Assembly (NCBI RefSeq): GCF_902726655.1
Contig: NZ_CACVAN010000001.1
Span: 3,472,001 to 3,536,000 of the forward strand
DNA: 64,000 nt
Direction of reading: 5' to 3'
Origin: Virgibacillus ihumii
GTDB taxonomy: Bacteria; Bacillota; Bacilli; Bacillales; Amphibacillaceae
In this document: piece by piece, positions 16,519 to 25,957 of the stretch
Numbering within the stretch: position 1 is the first letter of the stretch
Layout: each line of letters starts with the position of its first letter
Position numbers and translations under genes: made by a program
The notes under the pieces: model-generated
The model's database searches: none
What the model was told of the DNA's origin: nothing
Seen by the model: only the letters and a program-made list of their open reading frames with translations

Positions 16519-18444
16519 CAGTAATCTCAATCCGTTTAAAATGACCAGGATGGTACTGCCTTCATGGCCAAAAACACCTAATGGTAAGTCCAGAATCTGC
16601 AGAAAGTTCGAACCAATCAATAAAAGGATGACACTCATGGAGAAAATGACATTTTGTTTAACAATGCGGTTCATCCGTTCCGACAGATGAATCGCATTTG
16701 TTATTTTCGGCAAATCATTTTTCATAAGGACAACATCTGCCGTTTCAAGTGCAGCATCTGTTCCTTTTCCCATGGCAATTCCAATGTTGGCAGTTGCCAG
16801 TGCGGGTGCATCATTGATGCCATCACCAACCATTCCGACATTGCCATATTTACCCCGCAATGCTTTTACATGGTCCACTTTTTCTTCCGGGAGGCATTTT
16901 GCAATATAATCATCAATCCCGGCTTCAGCTGCAATCGCTTTTGCAGTTATTTCGTTGTCACCAGTCAGCATAATGGTATGAATACCGTGTTTCCTCAACG
17001 TTTTGATTGCTTCTTTGGCCTCCGTCCGGATGGTATCCTTTAGCGCATACAGTGCAATGATATGATTATTTCGTTTTACAAATACAATTGTTTTTCCTTC
17101 TGCAGCGAGTTTTTCAGCAATACCATTCTGAAATGCATTTGCCTCGGTTTCGCCAACAAATCCGGCTTTTCCGATTTTCCACGCTTCATCGTTGACAACT
17201 GCAGTAATGCCATTTCCGCTTAATGTTTTAACGTGTTGTACATTCACTTTTGATAAATCCAGTTTGCCGCTTCTCGCTGTAATGGCTTCTGCCAGCGGAT
17301 GGGTAGACTCTTTTTCAATGGCACCAGTGTGAAGCAGGACATCTTCTTCATCGGTGTTGGGGCTGATATACAGGTCCGTTACTTCAGGTGTTCCATTTGT
17401 TAGAGTACCGGTTTTGTCAAATGCGATTGCTTTCATGTGGCTTAAGTTTTCGGCATGAACTCCACCTTTAAATAACACGCCGTGCTTGGCACTGTTGGAA
17501 ATGGCCGATAATGTGGCAGGCATAATCGATGCAACAAGGGCACACGGTGATGCAACAACGAGCAGAATCATGGCCCGGTAAATGCTTTCCGACAATGTCC
17601 AATTAAACAAAACGGTTGGGAGAAACATCATAACTGCAACTGCAGCCAGCACAACTTTTACATACGTACCTTCAAAACGCTCGATAAAGAGTTGTGATGG
17701 TGATTTTTCTTCCTGTGCTGATTGGACCATCTGGATGATTTTTTGAAAGAGTGTTTCATTGGCCGGTTTGGTAATATTTACGGAAATCGATCCATCAAGT
17801 GCAACGGTGCCGGCATATACGTCTTCACTGTTTATTTTACTCACCGGAATCGATTCTCCGGTTATCGCACTTTCGTCTACTGCAGTAGTTCCTTTCATGA
17901 TAGTGCCGTCAGCGGGGATCCGCTCTCCCGCCCTTACTGAAATGATATCTCCAACTTCCAACTCGGATACAGGTACAATTTTTTCCTTTCCATTCGAAAT
18001 TAATAGTGCCTGCTCCGGCTGCAGATTCATCAATGCGGAAATTTCCTTATTGCTTTTATTCATCGTATAGGTTTCCAGTGCTCCGGATAATGCAAAAATA
18101 AATATCAGAATTGCGCCTTCCGTCCAATATCCGATAGCTGCTGAACCAATTGCTGCAAATATCATCAGCATTTCGACATTTAGTTCCTTGTTTGCGATGG
18201 TCTCCTGGATTCCCTCTTTTGCCTTGGCATAGCCCCCGACCACAAATGCGATTAAGTGGAGGACAACCCACAATGTATCTGACAGACGATCACCAAGAAG
18301 CCATGTCACCAGAATCAGAAAACCGCTGAATAAAGCTGCGATTAATTCCAGGTGCGGTGAAACACGAGAAAAAAATGATGTATTCAAAAACGGTTGAAGC
18401 GGATTATTTTTAGAGGACTGCAATGTTTCCGAGCCAGTTGACAT
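16513..18444 (-). CDS. zosA: P1B-type heavy-metal ATPase, ZosA-like
   Basis: This 643-residue P-type ATPase has no N-terminal metal-binding HMA domain. Motifs in order are TGES (about 205), SPCAL in the membrane metal site (about 305), DKTGTLT with the phosphorylated Asp (about 345), HPLAEA, and GDGINDAPALA (about 550). The SPC motif rather than CPC, and the missing HMA domain, match ZosA of B. subtilis, a Zn2+ transporter induced by peroxide through PerR. A perfect PerR box lies 20 bases upstream of the start, strongly supporting this identity. Cadmium or cobalt transport cannot be excluded from sequence alone. Confidence 0.87.
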   Translation of the reverse strand: MSTGSETLQSSKNNPLQPFLNTSFFSRVSPHLELIAALFSGFLILVTWLLGDRLSDTLWVVLHLIAFVVGGYAKAKEGIQETIANKELNVEMLMIFAAIGSAAIGYWTEGAILIFIFALSGALETYTMNKSNKEISALMNLQPEQALLISNGKEKIVPVSELEVGDIISVRAGERIPADGTIMKGTTAVDESAITGESIPVSKINSEDVYAGTVALDGSISVNITKPANETLFQKIIQMVQSAQEEKSPSQLFIERFEGTYVKVVLAAVAVMMFLPTVLFNWTLSESIYRAMILLVVASPCALVASIMPATLSAISNSAKHGVLFKGGVHAENLSHMKAIAFDKTGTLTNGTPEVTDLYISPNTDEEDVLLHTGAIEKESTHPLAEAITARSGKLDLSKVNVQHVKTLSGNGITAVVNDEAWKIGKAGFVGETEANAFQNGIAEKLAAEGKTIVFVKRNNHIIALYALKDTIRTEAKEAIKTLRKHGIHTIMLTGDNEITAKAIAAEAGIDDYIAKCLPEEKVDHVKALRGKYGNVGMVGDGINDAPALATANIGIAMGKGTDAALETADVVLMKNDLPKITNAIHLSERMNRIVKQNVIFSMSVILLLIGSNFLQILDLPLGVFGHEGSTILVILNGLRLLK

Positions 18445-18463
18445 GTATTGTTACCTCCCTAGA

Positions 18464-18478
18464 TTATAATTATTATAA
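18464..18478 (-). promoter_or_regulatory. PerR box upstream of zosA
   Basis: TTATAATTATTATAA matches the PerR consensus TTATAATNATTATAA at every fixed position. It is centred about 27 bases before the zosA start codon. Further AT-rich half-site-like sequence (CATTATAATTAATAA) follows upstream near 18504. A matching PerR gene lies at 61650 in the same window. Confidence 0.88.
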
Positions 18479-18559
18479 ATAAATATTAATTATTATATTA
18501 CCATTATAATTAATAAAGTCAATACGTAATTACGCCTAATTGTTGATAATTGTAAATTT

Positions 18560-18664
18560 CGGGAGAGAATGGTACAAAGTCGGGAGAGAGCATCACAAAC
18601 TCGGGAGAGACTGCCGTGAAGTCGGGAGGGAGCAGCACAAACTCGGGAGACGCCGCCGCCAATT
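18560..18664. repeat. Tandem array, five degenerate 21-bp units, core CGGGAGAGA
   Basis: Five consecutive units of exactly 21 bp start at 18560, 18581, 18602, 18623 and 18644. Each opens with CGGGAG(A/G)(G/C)(A/G), has a variable middle, and most end in ACAAA(G/C)T. Because 21 is a multiple of 3, all frames stay periodic and an open minus-strand frame reads heptapeptides such as SPEFVLL/SPDFVPF. No start site or plausible gene accompanies it. The array lies between zosA (5' side) and the terminator of the MFS gene. The array at 46890 shares the same core. Confidence 0.85.
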
Positions 18665-18697
18665 TCACACTGACAGGGGTTTGAACAACCATACAAT

Positions 18698-18723
18698 AAA
18701 AAAGACACCCGTTATCGAGTGTC
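18698..18723 (-). terminator. Terminator of the YfkF-like MFS gene
   Basis: On the minus strand GACACTCG pairs with CGGGTGTC around ATAA, followed by TTTTTT. The gene's stop codon lies inside the stem. Confidence 0.85.
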
Positions 18724-19888
18724 AACTATGCTGTAATTCAGGAATTTTTTTAAAGTAGGTAGCAATCAGGATCAGTACCAGCACACCTGCAATCATGTAA
18801 AAGAAGGAAACCTCAGGGACAAATTCAATAAACAGTCCTCCTAAATACGGACCGGTAATACTTCCAAGACTGAACGAAATTCCGGTCATCAGGTTCCCGG
18901 CCGGTAACAAATAGGACGGCAGGATGTCTGAAAGGTATGTAATACTTAATGAATACAGTGAGCCGACAAACATGCCCGCCAATGCAAACGAAACAAATAA
19001 GCCGATTACGGATGTCTCCATAAATGCTGCCAGAAGAAAACTGCCGATGCCAAGTGTGAGAACACCAATCAAAATCGTCCTCCTGCCATAACGGTCACTT
19101 AAAACGCCCAATGGGATTTGCGTAATCAGGCTGCCGCCGGCAAAACATGGAATGATCAGGGCCAGAATGTCCACATTATGTCCTATCCGCAAACCATATA
19201 TCGGAAATATCCCATGAAGGGTTGCTTCCAGAAAACCATACCCAAATGCCGGAAGAAGCGCTACCCAAGCGATTTTACCTGTCTGAATGAATCGGCCCAT
19301 GGAAGTGGATGTCCCCGTATTGATTGACTCATCCGCTTCCGGCCATGTATTCCGTACGAAGAACATGGTTGACCAGACAATTAGGCTCAATAATGCTGAC
19401 AGTAAAAAAGGAAGTGCTTCGTTAATCGAAAGCAACTTTGTCATTAAGGGTCCGACCGTAAATCCAAGTCCGAAAAACAAGCCATAAAAGGCAATATTCC
19501 TGCCGCGTATATTTTTGGGACTAGTTGTCGTTATCCATGTTTGCGTACCGAGATGGAGCATATTATCTCCAATTCCTATGGTCACCCGCAGCACGAACCA
19601 GAACCAGAGAGACTGCCAAAAAGGAAATAACGTCAGGGAGATAATTACCAGTGCACCGCCAACAAGAATCACGGGTTTGAATCCGTATTTGCGCATCGGT
19701 TTTTCAATAAAAGGGGAGGCCAACAGTACCCCGATATATAATCCTGTGGCATGGAGTCCGTTGACTGACGATGATACACCGCTTTGCTCCAGAATGATTG
19801 CCAGCAGCGGCAGGAGCATTCCTTGTGAGAATCCCGAAATGGATACGAGCGAAATCAGGATCCAGAATCTGGTTTTTACCGACACCAT
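18722..19888 (-). CDS. MFS transporter, YfkF-like
   Basis: This 388-residue MFS protein has twelve predicted helices. The loop 8-9 motif GVLSDRYGRRTILIG and a GFSQGMLLPLLAIILEQ first helix place it with DHA1-type efflux proteins. The ATG is preceded by AGGGGG at 9 bases. Its place beside yfkH and yfkD homologues suggests the YfkF orthologue, a putative efflux protein of unknown substrate; this is based on recalled gene order. The transcript converges on the zosA side and ends at an overlapping terminator. Confidence 0.75.
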   Translation of the reverse strand: MVSVKTRFWILISLVSISGFSQGMLLPLLAIILEQSGVSSSVNGLHATGLYIGVLLASPFIEKPMRKYGFKPVILVGGALVIISLTLFPFWQSLWFWFVLRVTIGIGDNMLHLGTQTWITTTSPKNIRGRNIAFYGLFFGLGFTVGPLMTKLLSINEALPFLLSALLSLIVWSTMFFVRNTWPEADESINTGTSTSMGRFIQTGKIAWVALLPAFGYGFLEATLHGIFPIYGLRIGHNVDILALIIPCFAGGSLITQIPLGVLSDRYGRRTILIGVLTLGIGSFLLAAFMETSVIGLFVSFALAGMFVGSLYSLSITYLSDILPSYLLPAGNLMTGISFSLGSITGPYLGGLFIEFVPEVSFFYMIAGVLVLILIATYFKKIPELQHS

Positions 19889-20027
19889 ATATTATCCCCC
19901 TAACAATGCAAAAGTGCTCATTCTTTCAATCTAATTGTTTTTTTGTTAAACTTCAATACAATTGTTTACCATGATAGTCATAATGGATATATATGTTCTA
20001 AAAGATCAATGAAAAGGAGCGGGTATA

Positions 20028-20420
20028 ATGGAGTTTTATTTGAAGGACCAGGGCATGCACACAAAGCTGGATTATGGAGAATTGGCGGTATCCGGAAATG
20101 AGGAATATGGATTCAGACCATTCCAGTTGATGGTTGCCTCGATTGCCGGTTGCAGTGGGTCTGTTTTCCGCAAGATTCTTGCTAAACAGCGGACTGATTT
20201 TGAAGATCTTATTATTTCCGCTGAGGTTGAAAGGAATCCGCAAGAAGCGAACAGAATTGAAAAGATTGTCTTGCATTATACCGTAAAAGGCCGTCATTTG
20301 AATTATGACAAACTGGAAAAGAACCTGAAACTTTCACGGCAAAACTGTTCAATGGTTCGTTCTGTGGAAAGTTCCATTGATATCGAGGAGACGATTGAAG
20401 CAATTGAATTAAGCGAGTAA
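20028..20420 (+). CDS. OsmC-family protein
   Basis: This 130-residue protein has the OsmC/Ohr fold signatures: FRPFQLMVASIAGCSGSVFR with the first cysteine and LSRQNCSMVRSV with the second. In the family these two cysteines reduce organic hydroperoxides. It belongs to the general OsmC/YhfA branch rather than the Ohr branch, whose surrounding sequence differs. AAAGGAG precedes the ATG. It could contribute to the oxidative-stress theme of the region, but no PerR or OhrR operator is visible upstream. Confidence 0.83.
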   Translation: MEFYLKDQGMHTKLDYGELAVSGNEEYGFRPFQLMVASIAGCSGSVFRKILAKQRTDFEDLIISAEVERNPQEANRIEKIVLHYTVKGRHLNYDKLEKNLKLSRQNCSMVRSVESSIDIEETIEAIELSE

Positions 20421-20483
20421 ATTTACGGCGTATAAATTTCATGTGTCCGAAAAAACTAAGCCAAAAGGAAAGGAATGGGATAC

Positions 20484-21278
20484 ATGAAAAAAAGTACGTT
20501 TATCACTTTGATTTTATCCGCATTGATATTATCACTTCCTTTTTCTGTCTTCGGTAAAGAAAAGCAGAAGGAAGAAGATGACACGAAGGTTCCAAGCCAT
20601 GTTTTGAACATATCGAAAGAAAATACGTACCCGAACTCAACCGAGGATCAGGAAATAGTGGAGCCAAGCGAGTTTACCAAAGAAATGATAGCAGAAGTCG
20701 ATATACCGATTGAAAATCCCGAATTGATAAAAATGCTTAATGAAACATCGATAAACCCGTCCCCGATTGCATTTGGATACCGCGGGATGGTTTATATCGG
20801 TCGATGGCCGCTGAATTACGATTCACAGGAAACGAACATTAATTGGGAGTATCAAAAAATTAATACAAACGAAATGAACAACAGGGGAGGGGAATCTGAG
20901 CAAAAGCTGCATTATACACAGCATAAGAAAAAGGAAATCACCGGTGCTCTGACAAATAAAATTGCCAACCCTGATGATATTAAGAAAATGATGCTTTTGG
21001 AAGCAAAAGAGAAGATTGAGCTTCCACTAGCATACAGTACTGTAATTGGCAAGGAAACAAAGAAGGATAACTCCTACGTTATCCCGCCTAAAAAGTTTGG
21101 CGTTTTGCAGGCTTATGCTCCAGCTGTTAATGAAAAGGGGCGTGTAACCTTTGGTGAAGTTTACTTTCAGCTGAAAGGTCCAGATAAAGCAATTGTTGTT
21201 AAAAATGTAACCAAGCAGGGAATTGGCGCCTGGATTCCAATTCAGGATTATGTTTCATTTTCTTTTCAGATGAAATAA
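20484..21278 (+). CDS. yfkD: YfkD-like exported protein
   Basis: The N-terminus MKKSTFITLILSALILSLPFSVFG is a signal peptide or anchor; I use the ATG at 20484, although an in-frame ATG at 20475 (three residues longer) is equally possible. The mature part (264 residues in all) contains NISKENTYPNSTEDQ and GYRGMVYIGRWPLNYDS, recalling the YfkD family of Bacillaceae. Function is unknown. Its neighbourhood of yfk-type genes agrees with the assignment. A strong terminator follows. Confidence 0.7.
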   Translation: MKKSTFITLILSALILSLPFSVFGKEKQKEEDDTKVPSHVLNISKENTYPNSTEDQEIVEPSEFTKEMIAEVDIPIENPELIKMLNETSINPSPIAFGYRGMVYIGRWPLNYDSQETNINWEYQKINTNEMNNRGGESEQKLHYTQHKKKEITGALTNKIANPDDIKKMMLLEAKEKIELPLAYSTVIGKETKKDNSYVIPPKKFGVLQAYAPAVNEKGRVTFGEVYFQLKGPDKAIVVKNVTKQGIGAWIPIQDYVSFSFQMK

Positions 21279-21285
21279 TGTTACG

Positions 21286-21316
21286 AAAAACCCGCCCGTT
21301 GCAGGCGGGTTTTTTG
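21286..21316 (+). terminator. Terminator of yfkD
   Basis: AAAAACCCGCC pairs with GGCGGGTTTTTT around a CGTTGCA loop, directly after the yfkD stop. Confidence 0.93.
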
Positions 21317-21374
21317 GACAGTTGAGAAAGAATAAAACCTTTTCTTACTGCATAAATGCTAGGTGACAACCAAA
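21314..21374 (+). repeat. Short dispersed repeat, copy 2
   Basis: Sequence starting TTGGACAGTTGAGAAAG, then TTTTCTTACTGCATAAATG and GGTGACAACCAAA, is a variant of the short repeat at 62139 and 62673. It starts in the T-run of the yfkD terminator. Confidence 0.7.
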
Positions 21375-21484
21375 CCACCATATGAATTGGTTAAAATGAA
21401 ATATGTAAGAAAAGGGTTGATTTCCTCACTTTAATGCTTTATCATAATGAAGTGTTAAAGATAGTTTCGCTAGAGAGGGGAAAA

Positions 21485-22798
21485 ATGATGGAATGGGTTG
21501 TGGTTATTTCTGTTCTGGTAATGACAATACTCAGCTTATTGCGGGTTAATGTGGTGTTGGCAATCATCATCGCGGCAATAACGGCTGGTGTATTATCAGG
21601 GCAGTCGATTATAGAATCAATTGATATGATGATCAGCGGAATGGGAGGACAAGCGGAAACGGCTCTGAGTTATATCCTGCTTGGTGCTTTTGCAGTGGCA
21701 ATCAGTTATACGGGGATTACCGCTATCCTTGTCAATTTTTTAATAAGGGTATTGACAGGAAAGAAAACGATGATGGTTCTCGTTATTGCCGGTGTTGCTT
21801 CACTTTCGCAAAACCTGGTACCAGTTCATATTGCATTTATACCAATATTAATACCGCCATTATTAAAAGTATTTGATGATATGAAATTGGACCGGCGTGC
21901 TGTAGCGTCAGCATTGACCTTCGGGTTAAAAGCGCCATATATTATGATCCCTGCAGGGTTCGGACTGATTTTTCACGGAATTATTGTAAAAGGGATGGAA
22001 CAGAATGGTGTGGAAATTACCATGACGGAAACAGCCCTTTCCATGCTTATCCCGGGATCAGGGATGATTATCGGCTTATTGATTGCGGTATTCATTACCT
22101 ACCGGAAAGATCGTGTAGCAAAACCCGGCGCAGGGGGTGGAGAGGTTAATTTTACAGCCCCCCAACTGGAAAAGGTAACATTTAACCGTAAGCACTTCAT
22201 GACTTTAGTGGCAATTGCCGGAGCCTTAGTCGTTCAGCTTGTTTCACAAAATCTTGTAGCGGGCGCACTAACCGGACTGATATTAATGTTTGCACTTGTC
22301 GCTGTTCCGTTTGGAAATGGCGATCAGATTATGACGGATGGGATTGCCATGATGGGGACAATTGCCTTTGTTATGCTTGTCGCATCCGGTTATGGTCACA
22401 TCCTTACTGAAACCGGGGCAGTGGATGCATTGGTCGAAGCGTCTTCTGGTACTCTGAATAACAATAAAGGATTAATTGCATTGATTCTGCTGCTTGTTGG
22501 TCTAATTGTCACAATAGGGATTGGTTCATCGTTTGGAACAATTCCGATTATCGCATCATTGTTTGTGCCGATTTGTCTTGCCGCAGGTTTTTCGCCAATG
22601 GCAATTGCAACACTGATCGGAACATCAGGTGCGCTGGGTGACGCAGGGTCACCGGCATCAGACAGTACACTCGGACCGACATCAGGCTTAAATGCCGATG
22701 GTAAGCATCACCATATTTGGGATACTTGCGTACCGACTTTTTTACACTATAACATTCCGCTGTTCATCTTAGGATGGATCGGCGCTATGGTATTATAG
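21485..22798 (+). CDS. YuiF-like Na+/H+ antiporter family membrane protein
   Basis: ATG at 21485 follows GAGAGGGG at 5 bases; the frame upstream is open but lacks a site. The 437-residue protein has about eleven helices and resembles the 'Na+/H+ antiporter family' branch (YuiF) of the ion-transporter superfamily. It has SQNLVPVHIAFIPILIPPLL in the middle and TSGALGDAGSPASDSTLGPT near the C-terminus, a conserved polar helix-breaking segment. Family annotation alternates between Na+/H+ antiport and amino-acid transport; the sequence alone does not decide. Next gene downstream is pdaA. Confidence 0.75.
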   Translation: MMEWVVVISVLVMTILSLLRVNVVLAIIIAAITAGVLSGQSIIESIDMMISGMGGQAETALSYILLGAFAVAISYTGITAILVNFLIRVLTGKKTMMVLVIAGVASLSQNLVPVHIAFIPILIPPLLKVFDDMKLDRRAVASALTFGLKAPYIMIPAGFGLIFHGIIVKGMEQNGVEITMTETALSMLIPGSGMIIGLLIAVFITYRKDRVAKPGAGGGEVNFTAPQLEKVTFNRKHFMTLVAIAGALVVQLVSQNLVAGALTGLILMFALVAVPFGNGDQIMTDGIAMMGTIAFVMLVASGYGHILTETGAVDALVEASSGTLNNNKGLIALILLLVGLIVTIGIGSSFGTIPIIASLFVPICLAAGFSPMAIATLIGTSGALGDAGSPASDSTLGPTSGLNADGKHHHIWDTCVPTFLHYNIPLFILGWIGAMVL

Positions 22799-22852
22799 TT
22801 GAATAGCATGTGCAGATTTAGGTAAAAGTAAGGAAAAATGAGGTGAGTTGTC

Positions 22853-23650
22853 TTGCGGAAATCGTTCATTTCTGTTTCCATCATCATGTTTTTCTTTGCT
22901 TTTCTGTTTTTCGCTGGCCAGGTATCTGCTGAAAGCGGCTTTGGCTGGGGTTACAAGAAAAACAATGAAAATAAAATACCGGAAATCGGTAAGTACAAGG
23001 ATCTTCTTGATAAATATGGGGCTTATTTTGCCGATAATTCCGGCGAGAAAGTGATTTATCTGACATTTGATAATGGTTACGAAGAAGGTTATACCGATAA
23101 TATTCTGGATGTGTTGAAAAAAGAAAACGTACCAGCAACATTTTTTGTTACCGGACACTATGTGGAAAGCAAACCGAAGCTGGTGAAACGGATAGTAGAC
23201 GAGGGGCATATCGTCGGGAATCACTCTTATCATCATCCTGATTTTACAACGGTCACCAAGAAGTCAATGAGAAAAGAATTGGAATCGTTGGAGGACGCGG
23301 TTGCCGAAGTTTCGGATCAGGAGGAAATGAAATATTTGCGGCCGCCAAGAGGGATGTTTAATGAAGACACGTTGGAATGGGCAAATGAATTAGGTTATAT
23401 CCACATCTTCTGGTCGCTTGCTTTTAAGGACTGGGAAACGGATCATCAACAAGGATGGAAATATGCGTATAAAAATATTATGGAACAAATCCATCCCGGT
23501 GCGATCGTACTTCTGCATACGGTGTCATCGGATAATGCCAAGGCACTCGACAAAGTTATTACCTCACTGAAGGAGAAGGGCTATAAATTTAAAAGCCTTG
23601 ATTATCTGGTAATGAAAGATATGCTGCCACGACCTGTGTTTGGATATTAA
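22853..23650 (+). CDS. pdaA: Spore-cortex N-acetylmuramic acid deacetylase PdaA
   Basis: A TTG start (22853) after AGGTGAG gives a 265-residue protein with a signal peptide (about 1-25) and a polysaccharide deacetylase domain. The motif LTFDNGYEEGYTDNILDVL has Asn where most deacetylases have Asp (TFDDG), exactly as in B. subtilis PdaA. HSYHHPDF supplies the metal histidines and RPPRGMF the next motif. PdaA deacetylates N-acetylmuramic acid after CwlD cleavage, giving muramic delta-lactam in the spore cortex needed for germination. This places the organism among spore formers. Confidence 0.92.
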   Translation: MRKSFISVSIIMFFFAFLFFAGQVSAESGFGWGYKKNNENKIPEIGKYKDLLDKYGAYFADNSGEKVIYLTFDNGYEEGYTDNILDVLKKENVPATFFVTGHYVESKPKLVKRIVDEGHIVGNHSYHHPDFTTVTKKSMRKELESLEDAVAEVSDQEEMKYLRPPRGMFNEDTLEWANELGYIHIFWSLAFKDWETDHQQGWKYAYKNIMEQIHPGAIVLLHTVSSDNAKALDKVITSLKEKGYKFKSLDYLVMKDMLPRPVFGY

Positions 23651-23656
23651 TGTAAG

Positions 23657-23691
23657 GACTGCTCAACTCAATTGATTTGGGCAGTTTTTTT
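23657..23691 (+). terminator. Terminator of pdaA
   Basis: ACTGCTCAA pairs with TTGGGCAGT (one G-U pair) and runs into TTTTTTT. Confidence 0.85.
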
Positions 23692-23787
23692 GTGATTGGA
23701 TTTCTTATCAAGGCCAGGTCAGTCATCTGACGGGCACCGTTACTGGAAGTATAGAAAAATTACAATAGAGACAATTCCCCTCCACAT

Positions 23788-23813
23788 GTTTTGGAAAATT
23801 TTTTGTTGGGAAA
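23788..23813 (+). promoter_or_regulatory. Candidate SigB promoter of the catalase gene
   Basis: GTTTTG (23788-23793), a 14-base spacer and GGGAAA (23808-23813) approximate the SigB consensus GTTTAA/GGGTAT. It stands about 50 bases before the catalase start. B. subtilis KatE is SigB-dependent, which makes this likely. A PerR box was not found here. Confidence 0.55.
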
Positions 23814-23860
23814 ACGTTTTAATAGAAAACATCCATACAGTGATAACAAGGAGGGGAAGT

Positions 23861-25906
23861 ATGAGTGAAGAAAATAAAAGGAATGTAAATAGCAAGAACG
23901 AACAGCTCGAACAGTTTCGCAGCGATGATCGTGATAAGCATCTGACGACCAATCAAGGGCTGAAGGTTTCTGAAGATGAATTTTCACTCAAAGCAGGGGA
24001 ACGTGGTCCAACTTTAATGGAGGATTTTCATTTTCGCGAAAAGATGACGCACTTTGACCATGAGCGTATTCCTGAACGGATTGTGCATGCAAGAGGATAT
24101 GGAGCTCATGGCGAGTTTGAACTTTACGAATCAATGAAAGAATACACGAAAGCGAAATTTTTGCAGGAACCAGGTTCGAAAGTTCCTGTATTTGTACGAA
24201 TGTCTACGGTTGCCGGATCGAAGGGCTCTGCGGATATTCCGAGGGATGTCCGGGGGTTTGCAACGAAGTTTTACACAGAGGAAGGTAATTTCGACTTAGT
24301 TGGCAATAATATGCCGGTATTTTTTATCCAGGATGCTATTAAGTTTCCTGATTTTGTCCATGCCGTCAAACCAGAACCGGATACGGGGTATCCACAGGCA
24401 GCTTCGGCACATGATACTTTTTGGGATTTTATCGCCAATAATCAGGAATCTGCACATATGGTCATGTGGCTTATGTCGGACCGGGCAATCCCGAGGAATT
24501 TACGGATGATGGAAGGTTTCGGTGTGCATACTTTCCGTTTGGTCAATGAAGAAGGGAAATCCCATTTTGTTAAATTCCATTGGAAACCAGAGCTAGGTGT
24601 TCACTCCACAGTGTGGGATGAAGCCCAAAAAATAAATGGAAAGAATCCGGACTTTAACCGGCAGGACCTCCACGAGACGATTGAAAATGGTGATTATCCT
24701 TCATGGAAACTAGGAGTACAAGTCATTCCGGAAGAAGATGAGTTCAAATTTGATTTTGATATATTAGATCCAACGAAATTATGGCCGGAAGAAGAAGTGC
24801 CTGTTAAAGTGGTTGGCAGAATGACACTCAACCGCAATGTTGACAACGTTTTTGCTGAGACAGAGCAAGTGGCATTTCACCCGGGAAGTGTGGTGCCCGG
24901 CATCGATTTTTCCAATGACCCATTACTGCAGGGGCGCTTGTTTTCCTATACGGATACGCAGTTGATCAGGCTTGGCGGACCGAATTTCCACGAATTGCCG
25001 ATTAATCGGCCAGTCTCCCCTTTCCATAACAATCAACGGGATGGCTATGGAAGACAGACAATCAATGTAGGCAAGACAAGCTATCACAACAATTCCATTG
25101 CCAGCAATACACCATCTGTTGCAACAGAAGCGGAAGGGGGCTATGCCCATTATCAGGAAAAAGTCGACGGACGTAAGATCCAGGCCAGAAGTGAAAGCTT
25201 TAAAGATCATTTCTCACAGGCCACACTATTTTACAACAGCATGACAGATGTGGAAAAAACGCATATTAAAGAAGCGTTTAGCTTTGAGCTCGGTATGGTG
25301 AATGACAAATCTATCCGCCAGCAGGTAGTGAATATGATTACGAATATTAATTTGGAACTCTCTCAAGAGGTTGCTGCAAATATTGGTGTACAAGTCCCGA
25401 CGGAAGGAGGATCGAATGTGACCAAATCTTCACCGGCACTCAGTCAGGCAAATACGGTCAATAAGCCGGATACGATGAAAATTGGGGTTTTACTTGATGA
25501 TGGATTTACTGGTGAAGCAGTGCAAAAAGTGCTGGATGGATTGAAAGAAAATAAGACGTATCCAACGGTGATTAGCTCCAAACTGGGCAAAATCCACGGT
25601 GATGATGGCACAGAAATTGAGGCCGTTGGCACGTTTGATACGGGACATCCCGTACTGTTTGATGCAGTGTATGTAGCTGGCGGTGCAGAAACGGATGCCA
25701 ACTTCCAAAAACAAGCAGGCTATTTTGTAACCGAAATGTTCAATCATTATAAACCAATCGGTGCAACAGGTGAGGGTATCGCTATCCTTCATGAAGCGGG
25801 TATTACGGATGTTGCCGGTGTCGTAACGGGTGAAGATGTGGAACAATTTCTTTCTGCATATGTGGATGCAGTGTCTCAACATCGCCATTGGAATAGGAAT
25901 GTGTGA
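23861..25906 (+). CDS. katE: Large-subunit monofunctional catalase (HPII/KatE type)
   Basis: ATG at 23861 has AAGGAGGGG 5 bases before it; the longer open frame upstream is not translated in any likely way. The 681-residue haem enzyme has ERIVHARGYGAHGEFELYE with the distal His, NMPVFFIQDAIKFPDFVHA, and RLFSYTDTQ with the proximal Tyr ligand. The last 150 residues (from about TMKIGVLLDDGFTG) form the flavodoxin/DJ-1-like domain that separates large from small catalases. It disproportionates H2O2. A SigB-like promoter upstream suggests general-stress induction. The name katE is by type; KatX is the main alternative. Confidence 0.9.
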   Translation: MSEENKRNVNSKNEQLEQFRSDDRDKHLTTNQGLKVSEDEFSLKAGERGPTLMEDFHFREKMTHFDHERIPERIVHARGYGAHGEFELYESMKEYTKAKFLQEPGSKVPVFVRMSTVAGSKGSADIPRDVRGFATKFYTEEGNFDLVGNNMPVFFIQDAIKFPDFVHAVKPEPDTGYPQAASAHDTFWDFIANNQESAHMVMWLMSDRAIPRNLRMMEGFGVHTFRLVNEEGKSHFVKFHWKPELGVHSTVWDEAQKINGKNPDFNRQDLHETIENGDYPSWKLGVQVIPEEDEFKFDFDILDPTKLWPEEEVPVKVVGRMTLNRNVDNVFAETEQVAFHPGSVVPGIDFSNDPLLQGRLFSYTDTQLIRLGGPNFHELPINRPVSPFHNNQRDGYGRQTINVGKTSYHNNSIASNTPSVATEAEGGYAHYQEKVDGRKIQARSESFKDHFSQATLFYNSMTDVEKTHIKEAFSFELGMVNDKSIRQQVVNMITNINLELSQEVAANIGVQVPTEGGSNVTKSSPALSQANTVNKPDTMKIGVLLDDGFTGEAVQKVLDGLKENKTYPTVISSKLGKIHGDDGTEIEAVGTFDTGHPVLFDAVYVAGGAETDANFQKQAGYFVTEMFNHYKPIGATGEGIAILHEAGITDVAGVVTGEDVEQFLSAYVDAVSQHRHWNRNV

Positions 25907-25921
25907 AGATGAGGCATGGAC

Positions 25922-25957
25922 AAGCGAGGGTCCAGGTATGTGGCCCCCGCTTTTTTC
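25922..25957 (+). terminator. Terminator of the catalase gene
   Basis: AAGCG...GGG pairs with CCC...CGCTT, followed by TTTTTT. The stem has an internal mismatch. Confidence 0.65.

Noticed and set aside
18493..18758. Open frames with heptapeptide repeats across the array at 18560
   Set aside because: A 21-bp period keeps frames open. No start signal or protein resemblance is present, and the array lies between a promoter region and a terminator.
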